DNA of 64,000 nt from Cryptomeria japonica (Eukaryota; Streptophyta; Pinopsida; Cupressales; Cupressaceae). The position numbers and the translations under genes were made by a program. The stretch covers positions 165,149,521 to 165,213,520 of the forward strand of contig NC_081406.1 in the NCBI RefSeq assembly GCF_030272615.1, written 5' to 3'. Below the pieces are notes generated by a model that ran no database searches, was not told the origin of the DNA, and worked only from the letters and a program-made list of their open reading frames with translations. Each line of letters begins with the position of its first letter. Position 1 is the first letter of the stretch. Shown piece after piece: positions 1 to 11,234 of this stretch.

Positions 1-1945
1 TGTGACCTTGCGACGCAACTTTACCGGAATGCTTATCTAGCCAAGCAGAAGCTTCAGGGAGAGTTTCGCACCATTTCGTGCTCAAATAAAAACTTACTAT
101 AAATAGTAACCTCGCATAAATGCAAGGTTGAGACACCATTTTTCCCAACATATGACCCACCCTCTCTTCGAGCTCCCGATGATGGCCAAGATTCCTCAGC
201 CCTCTCCCTATGAGAAAAGGATGCATTCTTCTTGCTTTCACTTGTCACTTCTTGCTCTTGTTTTAAAGCCCGAGTTGGCACCCATTGTTCCTCCTGTTGC
301 TCCCCACATAAAGCAGAGTACAAAACTGGTTGATGTGAATGTGGTGACCATCTTGGATGCACCTCCTATTCCCTTGGTTGTGCCTTATCCTGTTCCTAAC
401 AAGGTTTTAGAGAGCTCTCCATGGAGCATGATTCTCCTGAGTCCTCTCAAGATTCAGTTGGTTGCCCACATCTTCATTGTAATCAGTGTGCATGTGAGCA
501 TAAGCACTATAGATGGTTTATGGCTCGGGAACATGAGGTCACTCTACAATCCATTGTTGCATCTCCCACACCTAGTTCTGTCGCATCAACTCTTGTTTCA
601 TCAAGTGCTCATGTTTTTGCATAATCTTCGATTCTACTTCCAACTACTATGGGGCCTATCTATGAACCTCCCCCTAAGAAGGTTTAGATATTCATTGCCC
701 CTTCTTTGAGGCTACCTCACATCTCCTCTCTACTAGACATACCTTTGTTTTCATAGTTTATTGACATGATGCATATGCAAGTGGTGTCTAGTGTACATCT
801 ATCTACTCCCCCTATTTCACAATCATTCCTACATCAGAGTTATCCTAGCATCCTCCAACCTATTATGGTAGATCAGAGACCTATTGCTCCTATTTAGTCC
901 AAATGCAAATTTGATCAAGGCCCTGTTCCAGAGTTTCGATGATGCAAATCCTCAAAGATATGCTCTTCATCCTTTTCTCTGCCTATTTTAGTGCCTGTTG
1001 GTTTGCCTATTTCTATGTGCATGGTTGAGAAGGCTTTTCCTTCTCCAGAGTTTGTCACTGCTCCTCTTCAAGAGGTTGGCAATCCTATTCATGTTTCATC
1101 TTCTCTGAGTGAGTCACTTGCTTTCTCTATATATTATTTCATGTTTGACTCCTTGGCGGACATCTTGGCATTGTATACAATCTTTTCATGATTTTTGACC
1201 CTTATCTCCTCCGAGCTTGTGGACCTAGATGTTTCTACTACTTCATCCCTCACCCTTGCTGCTCCTAAGGCTCTTGGTGATTCTCTTGTCCTTGTCCTAC
1301 TTTGATCTTGTCCTCCTCCCTATGATCTCAATTGGGAGGACGATGATCTCCTAAGGGATGACCTCTAGGATATTTATCTTTTATCTGCATCCTTTTGCAT
1401 GTGTGCATGATTGTGTTCCCCTGTACTTGCTTTGTATGTTTTTTCCCTCCCTGAGGACCTAGGTTAATCCACAGGTACTTGGATATGGGAGGTTGATTGT
1501 CTTTCTCCGTGTGCTCTCTTGGAGGATCCGAGTTACTCCATCGGTGGTTGGATATGAGAGATTTTCTATTGTATATCTTCTTCTATTTGTCTCTCTACTT
1601 CTTCTATCTATTGTATCTTGATTTTTGATATTAGGGAATGATGCAAAATGTTGGGGGATCTCTGGACTTCAACCCAAATCTTTATTTTAGCTTTGTCTTC
1701 ATGTACTCCTCTTCAGATCTGAGAAATTTGGCACTATGATGATATACCCATCTTGTAGTTGTACTACATATTTTTCATCAGTGATATGGGTTATGAAGCC
1801 AAACTATTGGATCCCCCTGTCCTCTTGCATTCATCATTGATGTTGTAAACATTTATCTATCACCACCTACTAGTAGCATTCCACATAGACATCTCACTAT
1901 GTTGATGTGCCACAACTACTCTTCTCCTTAGAATAACATGCCTTT
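1..1945 (+). pseudogene. Decayed gypsy-type internal region, gag-like
   Basis: Frame 1 can be read with interruptions from about 410 to 1370. It ends in an acidic stretch (YDLNWEDDDLLRDDL near 1321-1365) and passes a Cys/His-containing segment near 465-530. Several in-frame stops break it. No reverse transcriptase, protease or integrase motif is visible. Downstream lie a polypurine-like tract and an LTR start at 3617-3632 in the same orientation, so I infer that this is the coding part of a plus-strand gypsy element, cut at the window start. The family assignment is weak; it could be another retroelement ORF. Confidence 0.35.
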
Positions 1946-1950
1946 CATGC

Positions 1951-2941
1951 TGAAGAGGGTAAAAAGATGGAAGAATAATGAAGGGACAAAAGGAGGTTAG
2001 AATGCAAATAAATCAAACAATGACACAATACAAATACAAACGACCAACTTTATACATTGTCTTTTACCTCTCCCTCGGATTGAGCTTGATGAAGTGGAAG
2101 ATGCGCCCTTGTGATGCTCCAATTGATTTTCTCCTTGCTTGATGTGGATGTGGAATGCTCTCCTTTGCTCAACAAGATTATGTTTGGATTGGATTTGGAT
2201 GATGCAGATGAATGAGATAAATTGGATTGGATGAGAGGATATTTGGGCATTATGAGGGTATGGTAGGAAGAAGATAGAAGAGAAATGGTCAGCATGACCA
2301 TGCTATAAGAAGTGGATCCCTTTGTGAGGAAATGATCCTCCAATTTATATATTGGAGGAGGCCAATGAAGGGCCAAGATTGATTTGGTTATGGAGGGATG
2401 AGATTGATTTAAGATGGAATGAATGGATCAAGGGTTCCTTGGTAAAATAAACAAGAATATAAAATTCCTTGAGAAGAGGGGGGAAAGAAAATTTGAATTT
2501 CAAAATGAGGAATTAAAAATTCCAAAATAAGGATGCATGGAGAGATTCAAAGAAATTTGAATTTATTTGAGAGGCTCAATGTTGATGTGACATGAGTGGG
2601 AATATAAAATTGGAAAATAAAGATAAGCATGATTATGAGAGATTCTAGAAGGATTAATTAGGTTGAGTGGGATTAGGAAAAGTGATTTGTAGGAATCACA
2701 TGACTAGGTTAATTAATTAGAATTAATTAACTGAGTGAGTTTAGAGGAAATAATTATTGGAGGGACTTTAGAAGAATAGGGGAATAATTAATTATTTTGA
2801 TAAATTAATTATTGGACAATATTATCAGGATTAATTAAATTAGATTTAATTAACACTGAGAAGAATAAGGATAACACAATTAAATCTATTAATTGTGTTG
2901 ACAAGCTTAAATTGATTAAATATTAATTTTAGGTGTCTACA
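1951..2941 (-). mobile_element. Solo LTR, gypsy type (991 bp)
   Basis: Read on the minus strand the segment starts TGTAGACACCTAAAA and ends CTCTTCA, so it has the 5'-TG...CA-3' ends of an LTR. The same TGTAGACACCTAAAA start marks the LTR of the gypsy element at 57462-58999. The flanks are CATGC (1946-1950) and CACGC (2942-2946), a 5-bp target duplication with one C/T difference. No internal domain is present, so this is a solo LTR left by LTR-LTR recombination. Its AT-rich part (2640-2935) resembles 58040-58280. Confidence 0.7.
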
Positions 2942-2946
2942 CACGC

Positions 2947-3631
2947 CTATCATTGTAAAGGGGGGGCATCACATTTGCATTTCTACATGATCTACATTTT
3001 TCATTTAGCCTCTTATATTTATGTTTCTCGTTGTCTTATTTTTCATTAGGTGGGGGCCAAACCACTGATCTCTTCCTTTATCACTTTTTTGCTTAGGAGG
3101 TCAAACTACTTCATCTTTTTCACCTTGATGGGGGCCAAACCATTTGATCTATTTCTTTTTTTTAACTTTGTAGGGGCAAATCTACTACTTATCAAATTTA
3201 CCTTTGATTGCCCAATCGCATGGCTATATAGCGTATTGCTACCCATGCTAACAAAATCATTGTCGTATCGTATGGATATCTAGCATAACACACTTTTCTA
3301 TCCATACTGGCACATCTCATATGATGACAACCACTTAACTTTTATATTTTTTTAACCATGGTCTTTCCTCCACAATGAGGTTGATTTTCGTTATGCTATC
3401 CTATCTATCATCTATCCTTTATCTCATCATCCAACATGTTAATTTGCAACTAGTGTGTTTGTGATGTATTGACTAGCAAGTATCTATTTGAAATCTCAAC
3501 TTTGTCTCATTGGGGGCAACCTCATTTGATCAATGAAATTTTGCCTCCCCATCGTGACTCCTTTCTTCTTCTTCCTCTACTTTAGCTTCACATCTCTTAG
3601 CAAAGACATGCTCGCTAAAGTGGGGGCAAAT
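2947..3631 (+). mobile_element. 3' internal end of the host gypsy element, with polypurine tract
   Basis: This is non-coding. It contains three near-repeats of a GTGGGGGCCAAACCA-like motif (about 3050-3180) and closes with AAAGTGGGGGCAAAT (3617-3631), a polypurine tract directly before an LTR start TGTAATACAAAAATTCCC. It belongs to the same plus-strand element as 1-1945, interrupted by the solo LTR. Confidence 0.5.
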
Positions 3632-4085
3632 TGTAATACAAAAATTCCCACCTAGCATAATTCAACGCAAAAAATGGTGCATTCCTCCACATCATCGAAG
3701 GTCGTGTACCACCATATTTTTCTTTTTGTCCATCGAGATCGCTCTGTCAGCCTCAAATTAGAATCTTACCAACTTTGTCGACCTATCATATTTGAGACTC
3801 TAGTGTGGTATGGATAGGGCCACATGATGTGCTAGCGTCCCATAAAGTTGACATTCCACTGGTGGCGATTTGAGTGTTACCCTTGTGCCTAAGAAGAATT
3901 GTAAAGACCCTGCATGTACCCACCGATGTCAGTTTCTCTTCTAGAGTCTATATCTCTCCCATTTGAAGGCATTTTGGGGATCTTTTAGGCATTTTTAATT
4001 ACTTCTTGTAGATTGAAGCTTTTGGGCGATATTAATAGGTTTTCACAACACAACCATTCTTGCACACTCTTGAACAACCCATAGT
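3632..4085 (+). mobile_element. LTR of the host gypsy element, left part
   Basis: The LTR starts with TGTAATACAAAAATTCCC immediately after a polypurine tract. It is cut at 4085 by insertion of the DNA transposon and resumes at 14757. Its last three bases before the transposon, AGT (4083-4085), are repeated at 14757-14759 as a target-site duplication. Confidence 0.55.
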
Positions 4086-4104
4086 GGGTCAGTGCAAGAA
4101 GAAA
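4086..4104 (+). repeat. Left terminal inverted repeat of the DNA transposon
   Basis: GGGTCAGTGCAAGAAG at the left end matches the reverse complement of the right end, GGGTATGTGCAAGCTAATG, at GGGT and TGCAAG with the same spacing. The equivalent end of the 1151-bp derivative reads GGGTGGCTGCAAGAAG. Confidence 0.75.
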
Positions 4105-4865
4105 AGTGGAAGTGTTTTCCCTATTTTTCAGATTTTGTCTCACTTGAGCTTAAATTTTGAAACACTTAGAGATTGAATCTTGGAAAAAGTTAGTAGTATA
4201 AAAGATAGCTCTCTGAGTGTACTTTTCAAATATATAATTTATTTTAATACCCACATAATAAAAAATAACTTTTTGAATGGAGTTCTAAAAACTATGTTTT
4301 AAAAATGCCTGTTTCAGGACCATACCATGCATGTGTACGACCCACACTTTTTGACACCATTAAAATTATTTTCTCAAACCATTTTGGGAAATGGTTTGTA
4401 ACACACTGAAGATTGATGAGCATATTTTTCTATATTTTTTTTTCAAATATATATTTTTTAATTAATTTTTTAATGGCCGTAATTATCTTTTTAAAAATTT
4501 GACGTGTACGACCCACATAATTTGACGTAAACTTAGCATTTTTTGATTTTTTTTTTTAAATTGAAAAGAATTTTGTGTAGATTGATGACATATAATTTTT
4601 TTTCAAAATTCATTAAAATAAAAAAGTTATTAAATTAAGAAAATTAGTTAATATTTCAAATTTATGAACCTGATTTAGTATAAATTAAATGAAAAATAGT
4701 TAAAATAATCAATTTTTAAATTAATTTATATATTTAGAATCTAGACAGTATAATCTGAAATGGGTTTCAATTTCGTATAAAAATTCTCTGATTAGAGGCA
4801 CGTAAACTATTTCATTTCATCATATTTGTGCTTTCATTCATGGAGCTTTGAATTTGCAGGTTCAT

Positions 4866-5110
4866 GTTTTAGGTGTGGCCATCCCAGGCCTATCCCGGGC
4901 CTAATCCCGAGGCAAGAGGTGGGCCCATTTAGAAAATAGAGGCCCGTTTCATTTTTTGCCCGTTAGACTTAACAACGGGCCCCCGTTTTAAAAACGGGGG
5001 CCCGTTATTCAAATAACGGGACAATGGGCCCCCGTTTTAAAAACGGGGGCCCGTTATTAAAACAGGGGCCCATTATTTAAATAACGGGCCCCTGTTTCTA
5101 AATAACCGTT
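4866..5110. repeat. Left subterminal GGGCCC palindrome array
   Basis: Several nested inverted repeats are built on ACGGGGGCCCGTT and its variants, separated by AT-rich arms. Each can pair with itself and with its neighbours. The matching array inboard of the right end (14478-14696) has the same core, and the short derivative has a diverged version. The position just inside the ends suggests transposase-binding sites or hairpin-forming subterminal repeats; that role is inferred. Confidence 0.75.
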
Positions 5111-5274
5111 ATTGTAAAAAAGAAGATAGATTGCATTGATTTACGACACTATCATTGAAATCCATACTAACAAAGATTTTTTACATCATTTGGCAGTACT
5201 TTTTAATATTTTTTACACGATTTTTTGAAGAACTCAGTAAAAAGATATTATTTTTTGAAGACGAGTTTGTAAAA

Positions 5275-8200
5275 ATGGGTTCTAAGCAACGTCAAAAGAA
5301 AAAAAAGAGGACAATGACAGTGGACGAAATTCAAGCACAAAGAGAGAAGGAGGCAAAATGCCAAAGAGATCGAAGATCACAACAATGACAATTGAATAAC
5401 ACTTCTGAAGCATCTAGTTCAGTGCCCATTGTAGATGAGACCATTGAAGACATCATGATGGATGCAAGAAATGTAGAACCACACACGGGTATGACTGTTG
5501 ATGCAAATGTTGATGTGGATGCGAATCCAGGTATGTTTTTAAATCCCGATGACTATGATGCCAATCAAATTGCCGATTTAAATGAAGCTGGATATAAATT
5601 TCATACACAAATACGAAAAGAAATAAAAATTGAAAATATTACACCACCCTCTCTAAAAGAAAATGAATGTAATTTGTTTACTATTGATAGCAATGTGCTA
5701 GATAATCTTAATGGGTTAGTTTCTTGGAGACAAATCAGAACACATGCAAACAGATTATATAAACAATTTTTCTATAATAAAAAGTTAGGATTCCAATGTC
5801 AATTAATGCTATAATTAATAAAAATGTTAAAAATGAATAAAGTCATGAAAAAAATAGGTATTTATGCAAAACCAAAAAGAAAAGATGAATCATATAAGCA
5901 AGTTGTATCTACTATTGCCAGTGCCATCTATTCTATAGGCAAAACAAGTCGATCTAAAGATAAGAATGCAGCACGTAGAGTTATAATGACTGCTATAGTT
6001 GACAAAATGATTGTTAGTAAAAGAATGTTAAGTGATATAAGTGGCTATTTGAAATTACATCGTAGAACCCTGTCAAGAGCGGCCAAAAGAAGAGACACAA
6101 TTGAAATTGATCCACTAAACCATTGTTGGAGTTTTAGTGGTAGACTTCAAAGGTCAGACATGAAATTAAATGATGAAACTAAACAATTAATTGCAAAATT
6201 TTGGCATGATAACACTAGAGTTTCATCAAATGCTAGAGATGTTTTAAAGTTAAGGGTGGGATCAAAAATTCGTGATCCTCATCCAAAACATCTTCTTGAC
6301 TTGACTCAAACTGAATTCTTTAAAAAATTTAGTGATGAATCTATGTTAATGAATTTACGAATTAGTCAAAGATCATTTGAAAAATGCAAACCCTGGTATG
6401 TTAAAATCAATAAACAAAGAATATCTTGTTGTTGTAAAACTCATGTCCAGTTTCGTTACTATTATGATGTTTTTCGATATATTCGTTGTATGTTGCATGG
6501 CAATGATCTTGTGCAGGATTGTGGTGTTTATGTTCCACTTGAAACTATAAAAGATTTTATTGGAAGTTTATTTTGTAAACCACCTAATGAACAATTATTT
6601 CTTTCCAGTTCATGCATTTATGGTCTTTGCAATTTATGTGGGAACTATTCTTCGATAGGTGAATGTTTGCATGAACATGTTTCATCTGAGTTTGGACAAA
6701 AAATGGTTGATGTTAGGAGATTTAAAAATATAGAATACCCTCTAAAGGATGGAAAGATGGGGAAACGTTTAGAATTGATTATAGAACAGAATAGTGTGAA
6801 TGCATTTATTAGTGAGTTTAAAATTCATATTGTTCCAAAATATGTGAAACATTCCCAACATGCCCGATGGCTTGATGGACAGTTTCGCATATGCAAGAAC
6901 ACATTTCTAGTTGAAACAATAGTATCAATTGTGGATTTTACAGAAAATTATACTCTAAAACCACAAGAGGAAACTCAATCACAATACTACAACTCAATGC
7001 AAGTGGCCATATTTGTGCACATTATATATAGACATGACCATGACAGTACAGAAGATAACAGAAAATTTTTGAGGGAGTATCATTTCTATGTTAGCGATAA
7101 TCGATTACACTCTTCAGAATTTGTCCAACATTGCTTCGAGGTATTTTATGATAATCTTAAGGAAAGAGAAATTGACATGAAACAACATATGATATGGTCA
7201 GATAACTGCACTGGACAATTCAAAAATGCAAGAATGTTTTATTGGCTATGCAAAGTTCACAAGATAACCAATGTCCAACATTTATGGAGTTTTTTTGAAG
7301 CGGGACATGGTAAGGGGGAACACGATGGAGCCGGTGCCTATATAAAAAGAGCTCTTGCTAGAGAACAATTGAAATTCGAGGATGCAGTGAAATTCAAAGA
7401 TGCTCGTGCAGTTGTAGATTGGTGCAATTCAAAGTTGTCAAAAGGATCAACTGAAAACTCTGCAATTCGACGTTTCTTCTGGTTGATAGAGGAAGATAGT
7501 ATTCCTATTCGGCATGATTGTAATACCATCATTGGATCAGCTAAATGGCATTTGTTTAAGAGTTCTAATTCAAACACATGGACTATATTCACAAGGCAAC
7601 TTGCATGCTTTTGTCAATTTTGTGTTTCCGGAGATTGGGAATTTTGTGAGAATAAAGAATGGGTTAAAGAATGGCAACAAAGATCATTGACACCCATAGA
7701 TGCAAATGATCCGCATGAAAGAACTGATGAAGATATGGATCAAATGTTTGCATCAAATGACTATGATCGCATTTCAGATCTTATACAACAAGGTAAAATT
7801 ATTTTTGAAATTTGTTTTGATTTATTAAATAGTACATAAATTTATGAAATCTTACAATGTATATTTTTGTTTTTATTTCTCATTAAATATTAAAATAAAA
7901 TTGTTTTGTGCACAGGACATGTCTATGTTATTGTTGCACCAGAGGAAAATGAAGAGGGGACAGAGTATTGGTTGGCTCGATGTGTAGAGCCAAAACATAA
8001 GCTAACTACTCCTCGAGTAGATGATGATGGTTATGACTATCCAACAGGATCTGTGGTTGTTGTTGGCACTTGGCTACGCAAATATCTAACAAGAAAGAAT
8101 GGATTGCCCGCATTTGAAGATTATGAATTAGAGAAGAAGATTATACATTACTCGCATTTGGTAGTGGCAACTAATATAAAATTGGATAGATATCGTGGCA

Positions 8201-8301
8201 GGCCTGCTAATGAACAATTATGGACTCTCTCTATGGAAGAGCATGAGACAATTATAGATGCTTTGCAAAAGAGAGAGGATGCAGATGGTATAACGGAATG
8301 A
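5275..8301 (+). pseudogene. DDE-type transposase, two exons, two in-frame stops
   Basis: The ATG at 5275 opens a basic stretch (SKQRQKKKKR). Exon 1 runs to 7792, the intron is 7793-7915 (GTAAAA...CACAG) and exon 2 is 7916-8301. The splice restores frame exactly, giving 967 codons before the final TGA. A catalytic triad is proposed at D554 (DFTENY), D643 (SDNCTGQFKN) and E675 (FFEAGHGKGEHDG), with conserved-looking HGKG and KR residues after it. Cys/His-rich segments before the core (about codons 385-485) and after it (CFCQFC) could bind zinc. Exon 2 encodes a separate acidic, aromatic-rich C-terminal domain. In-frame TGA (5386) and TAA (5812) break the frame; both are one C-to-T change from CGA and CAA. 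I recall similar DFxENY/HGKGxxDG proteins in animals and plants but could not check. The superfamily is left open. Confidence 0.75.
7793..7915 (+). other. Intron of the transposase gene
   Basis: The donor is CAAG|GTAAAA and the acceptor TGTGCACAG|GACATG. Removing these 123 bases joins a split glycine codon (G|GA) and leads straight into the open frame of exon 2, while reading through hits a stop at about 7837. The intron is AT-rich with a T-rich tract before the acceptor. Confidence 0.8.
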
Positions 8302-9175
8302 ATCTAGTAAAATTTTGTTTCAGGTCTACCACAAGTAGAAGGCATCAATGAAAACAAAGTTATTTAAATAGACTGTTTATTTTATTTTAGATATGTCTTC
8401 TTGATTACATTTTGTGTACAATATACATAAATGAGAGACTATTGGTCAAATTTATGAATGAGATAATTATGTTTTAATCAAGTTCTATTCATTATATTTG
8501 TTAAATGATACTTTTTAATTTAGAATATGTTATAATTATAAGATATGTTTCGATACTTAGTTCATGATGTATGCACATTTAGTTTATCTAATCACAAGAA
8601 CTATTTAAATGAAATTCCAAAAATAAAATTACAAGTCCACATAATGCCTATAAAGTTGTTTAAGCACAACTTCCATAAATAAAATTTCAAGTCCACATAA
8701 TATATAAAGTATGCACAAAATTCAAGTCCACATAATTTCAAGTCAATATATATGATCTAATGTGCACATAATTTCAAGTCCACATAATATCTAATGGGCA
8801 CAATACACATAAAGTATGCACATAATATATATGATCTAATCCTATTATGAAACTGTCCATATATATAAAGTATGTGTGTGCACGTGTAAACAAATATGTA
8901 AAGCCCATAAAATAGTACATATCAGAGCCAAATAAATAGCAAAATTTCAAGTCCACATAATCCATATAATATCTAATCCATATATATGTCTAGATGGTAA
9001 CATGATGTTCACTCCACATAATATCTAATGTGCACAAAATATATAAAGTATGCACAAAATATATATGATCTAATCCTATTATGCAACTATCCATATATAT
9101 AAAGTATGTGCATGTGTAAACAAATGTGTAAAGTCCATAAAAAAGTACATATCAAAGCCAAATAAACAGTAAAAT
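8302..9175. repeat. AT-rich spacer between the convergent genes, with tandem duplication
   Basis: No coding sequence is visible. A block of about 200 bp (near 8790-8950) recurs at about 9010-9175, sharing TATATGATCTAATCCTATTATG and GTAAACAAAT. Shorter copies of TTTCAAGTCCACATAAT are scattered upstream (8620-8800). This should hold the 3' ends and polyadenylation signals of both genes. Confidence 0.65.
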
Positions 9176-11234
9176 CTAAGTGCTATGATCAATAACATCT
9201 CGTGGTCTCTTGTCCCCGAGACGTGGTCCAGATCCACCTGTCTCATGCTGTACAATAAAAAAATAATATTAAAATATTACTTGAAATTAACTATTAAAAG
9301 AATCATTTATCAAATATAGTAGAATTCGTAAATCAAGTTACAAACTTACCATATGCTCATCAGATCCTCTAGCAGTATCTCTCTTGTCCCCGGGACGTGG
9401 TCCAGATCCACCTGTCTCATGTTGTACAATAAAAAAATATTATTAAAATATTACTTTAAATTAACTATTAAAAGAATCATTTATCAAATATAGTAGAATT
9501 CGTAAATTAAGTTACAAACTTACCATATGCTCATCAGATCCTCTAGCAGTATCTCCTCTAGTAGTATCTTGTGCAGTATCAACACCAAATGTAGTGCTAG
9601 CTAACTCTGTACAAGGTCAAATTCAAAGTGTCCAATTAAATCTTAAATTAAGAGTCAAAATAAGATCAAATTAAGTATTACATATTAATACCTCAAAGGA
9701 TGTCGATGTGCATTCAAATTGTCTCTGATCAAAATTATGAGGATAACCTATCCTAATGGTAGTGTCCACCTGCATACATGCATTTAATGAAATCATATTT
9801 AGTGAACATATATATGTGTACTAAATAATTTCAAGTTAAGTTACAATATCTTAAGAGTTCATATTTAATTTAAGAATTATAAGATACATACCATAGATGG
9901 TGTCACAATAGTCTGACCCTCTTCTCGATGTGATGTAGAGGGTCCCTCATGACCTGAATCCTGGAGAAAGAAGCATTCAATGTATCAACATGACAATTTA
10001 TATAGTATACGATGATAACATATTAACTTAAAAAGATCTAGTACAATGTCTAGATAGAAATTTATACTATACCCCATAAGGTGTGCCGAGTTGTCTTCCA
10101 GTAGATGCAATATTGACTCTAATATTAGGTGTAGTCCTTATCTACATAAACAAAATTTATTTAATGAAGTATTAGATTGTATAAAAAAAGAGATGCACTT
10201 AGTTTATACCTATATTTAATGAAGTATAAAAAGATTGACATGTGTACATGTGTATATATATATATATATATATATACCTGGTCAAGATGAACATCCGAGC
10301 AAAGAAAATCCATATAAGATGTCATCATACTATCATCTGCTGCATCATGCTCATCTGGAACTAAAGTAGATCCTACAGCAATAGTAGGACCTACACACGT
10401 CTCATGACAACTCGAACACATATGTGGCATCCATCGAGGAGCAGATGCCATGTGAGCAGCTTGCTCACTCAAGTTACCTATGAGGGAAGTCAAAGCATCT
10501 AATGTCAAAATGAATGATGTATTTTGGACATCTGTAGGAATCGATGGAGCAACAAGTGGAACTATGGGTGGATTTGGTAGGGGATTATTACTCCGTGCCC
10601 CTAATCTATGCTGTGGCATTCCACGACCAACACCCTGGAATGACTTAATATCAAAATAATTTGGTTTTTGGTTCATTACAAACTCACAATATAATTTCTT
10701 CAAAAAATAAAAAGGGACCTCATAATTATGATGTGGTGGATAATCAAAAACCATCCACCATCTATCCCAAAAGTATCTAGCCATTTCTGGATGCACACAC
10801 CACCTAATTGAAATTCTTTTCTGGTTAGGTTGCATTGGTTCTCTTATTTTTGGATTGGTAAAATATGGACATAAATGAGCTTTGGTTATTTTCAAATCAG
10901 TGATTTGCCTATAAGTTAAACCATCAGCATAAAAAGCACGCAACTCTTGTCGTCGTCTATGAAATTGATCTAATTGAGAATCAACAGATCTAACTGACTC
11001 GACAACAATTTGCATTGATTTTGCAAAGTCTACAAGATGGGGTGGCATGACTTGCTCATTTTGGATAGCAGCAATGTTTTGTTCAATCACTTGTAGGTTT
11101 TCATTAATTCATTCTCTTAAACGAATTTCATCCAATCTAGGGGGTGGTGGTGGTGGAGCTGGAGGAGGAGGAGGAGGAGGGGGTTGTGGTGGGGGATTTT
11201 CACCTAATAGTTCATCTATGTCAAAGACATCCAT
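9176..11234 (-). pseudogene. Seven-exon accessory gene of the DNA transposon, one in-frame stop
   Basis: The ATG at 11234 begins MDVFDIDELLGENPPP, then a polyproline run and a predicted helical stretch (about residues 34-60). Exons (minus) are 11234-10278, 10141-10073, 9960-9892, 9769-9692, 9604-9524, 9415-9350 and 9241-9176. Every junction has GT...AG and all keep phase 0, giving 461 codons plus TAG. Exon 1 holds a Trp/Tyr/Phe-rich region (about 170-235, with RWCVHPEMARYFWDRWW). One TGA at 11111-11109 breaks it, one C-to-T change from CGA. I recognise no domain. Convergence with the transposase inside one pair of terminal repeats suggests a second transposition protein. The splice sites are by eye only. 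Confidence 0.65.
9206..9553 (-). repeat. Tandem exon duplication, period 174 bp
   Basis: The unit beginning TCTCTTGTCCCCG at 9206 recurs at 9380, including the 66-bp exon, its splice sites and the neighbouring intron. On the minus strand the last exons therefore repeat the motifs TGGSGPRxGDKR and DTARGSDEHM. Frame is kept in both copies because each exon is a multiple of three. Confidence 0.8.

Noticed and set aside
10250-10276. TA microsatellite as a functional site
   Set aside because: A simple TA run inside intron 1 of the accessory gene.
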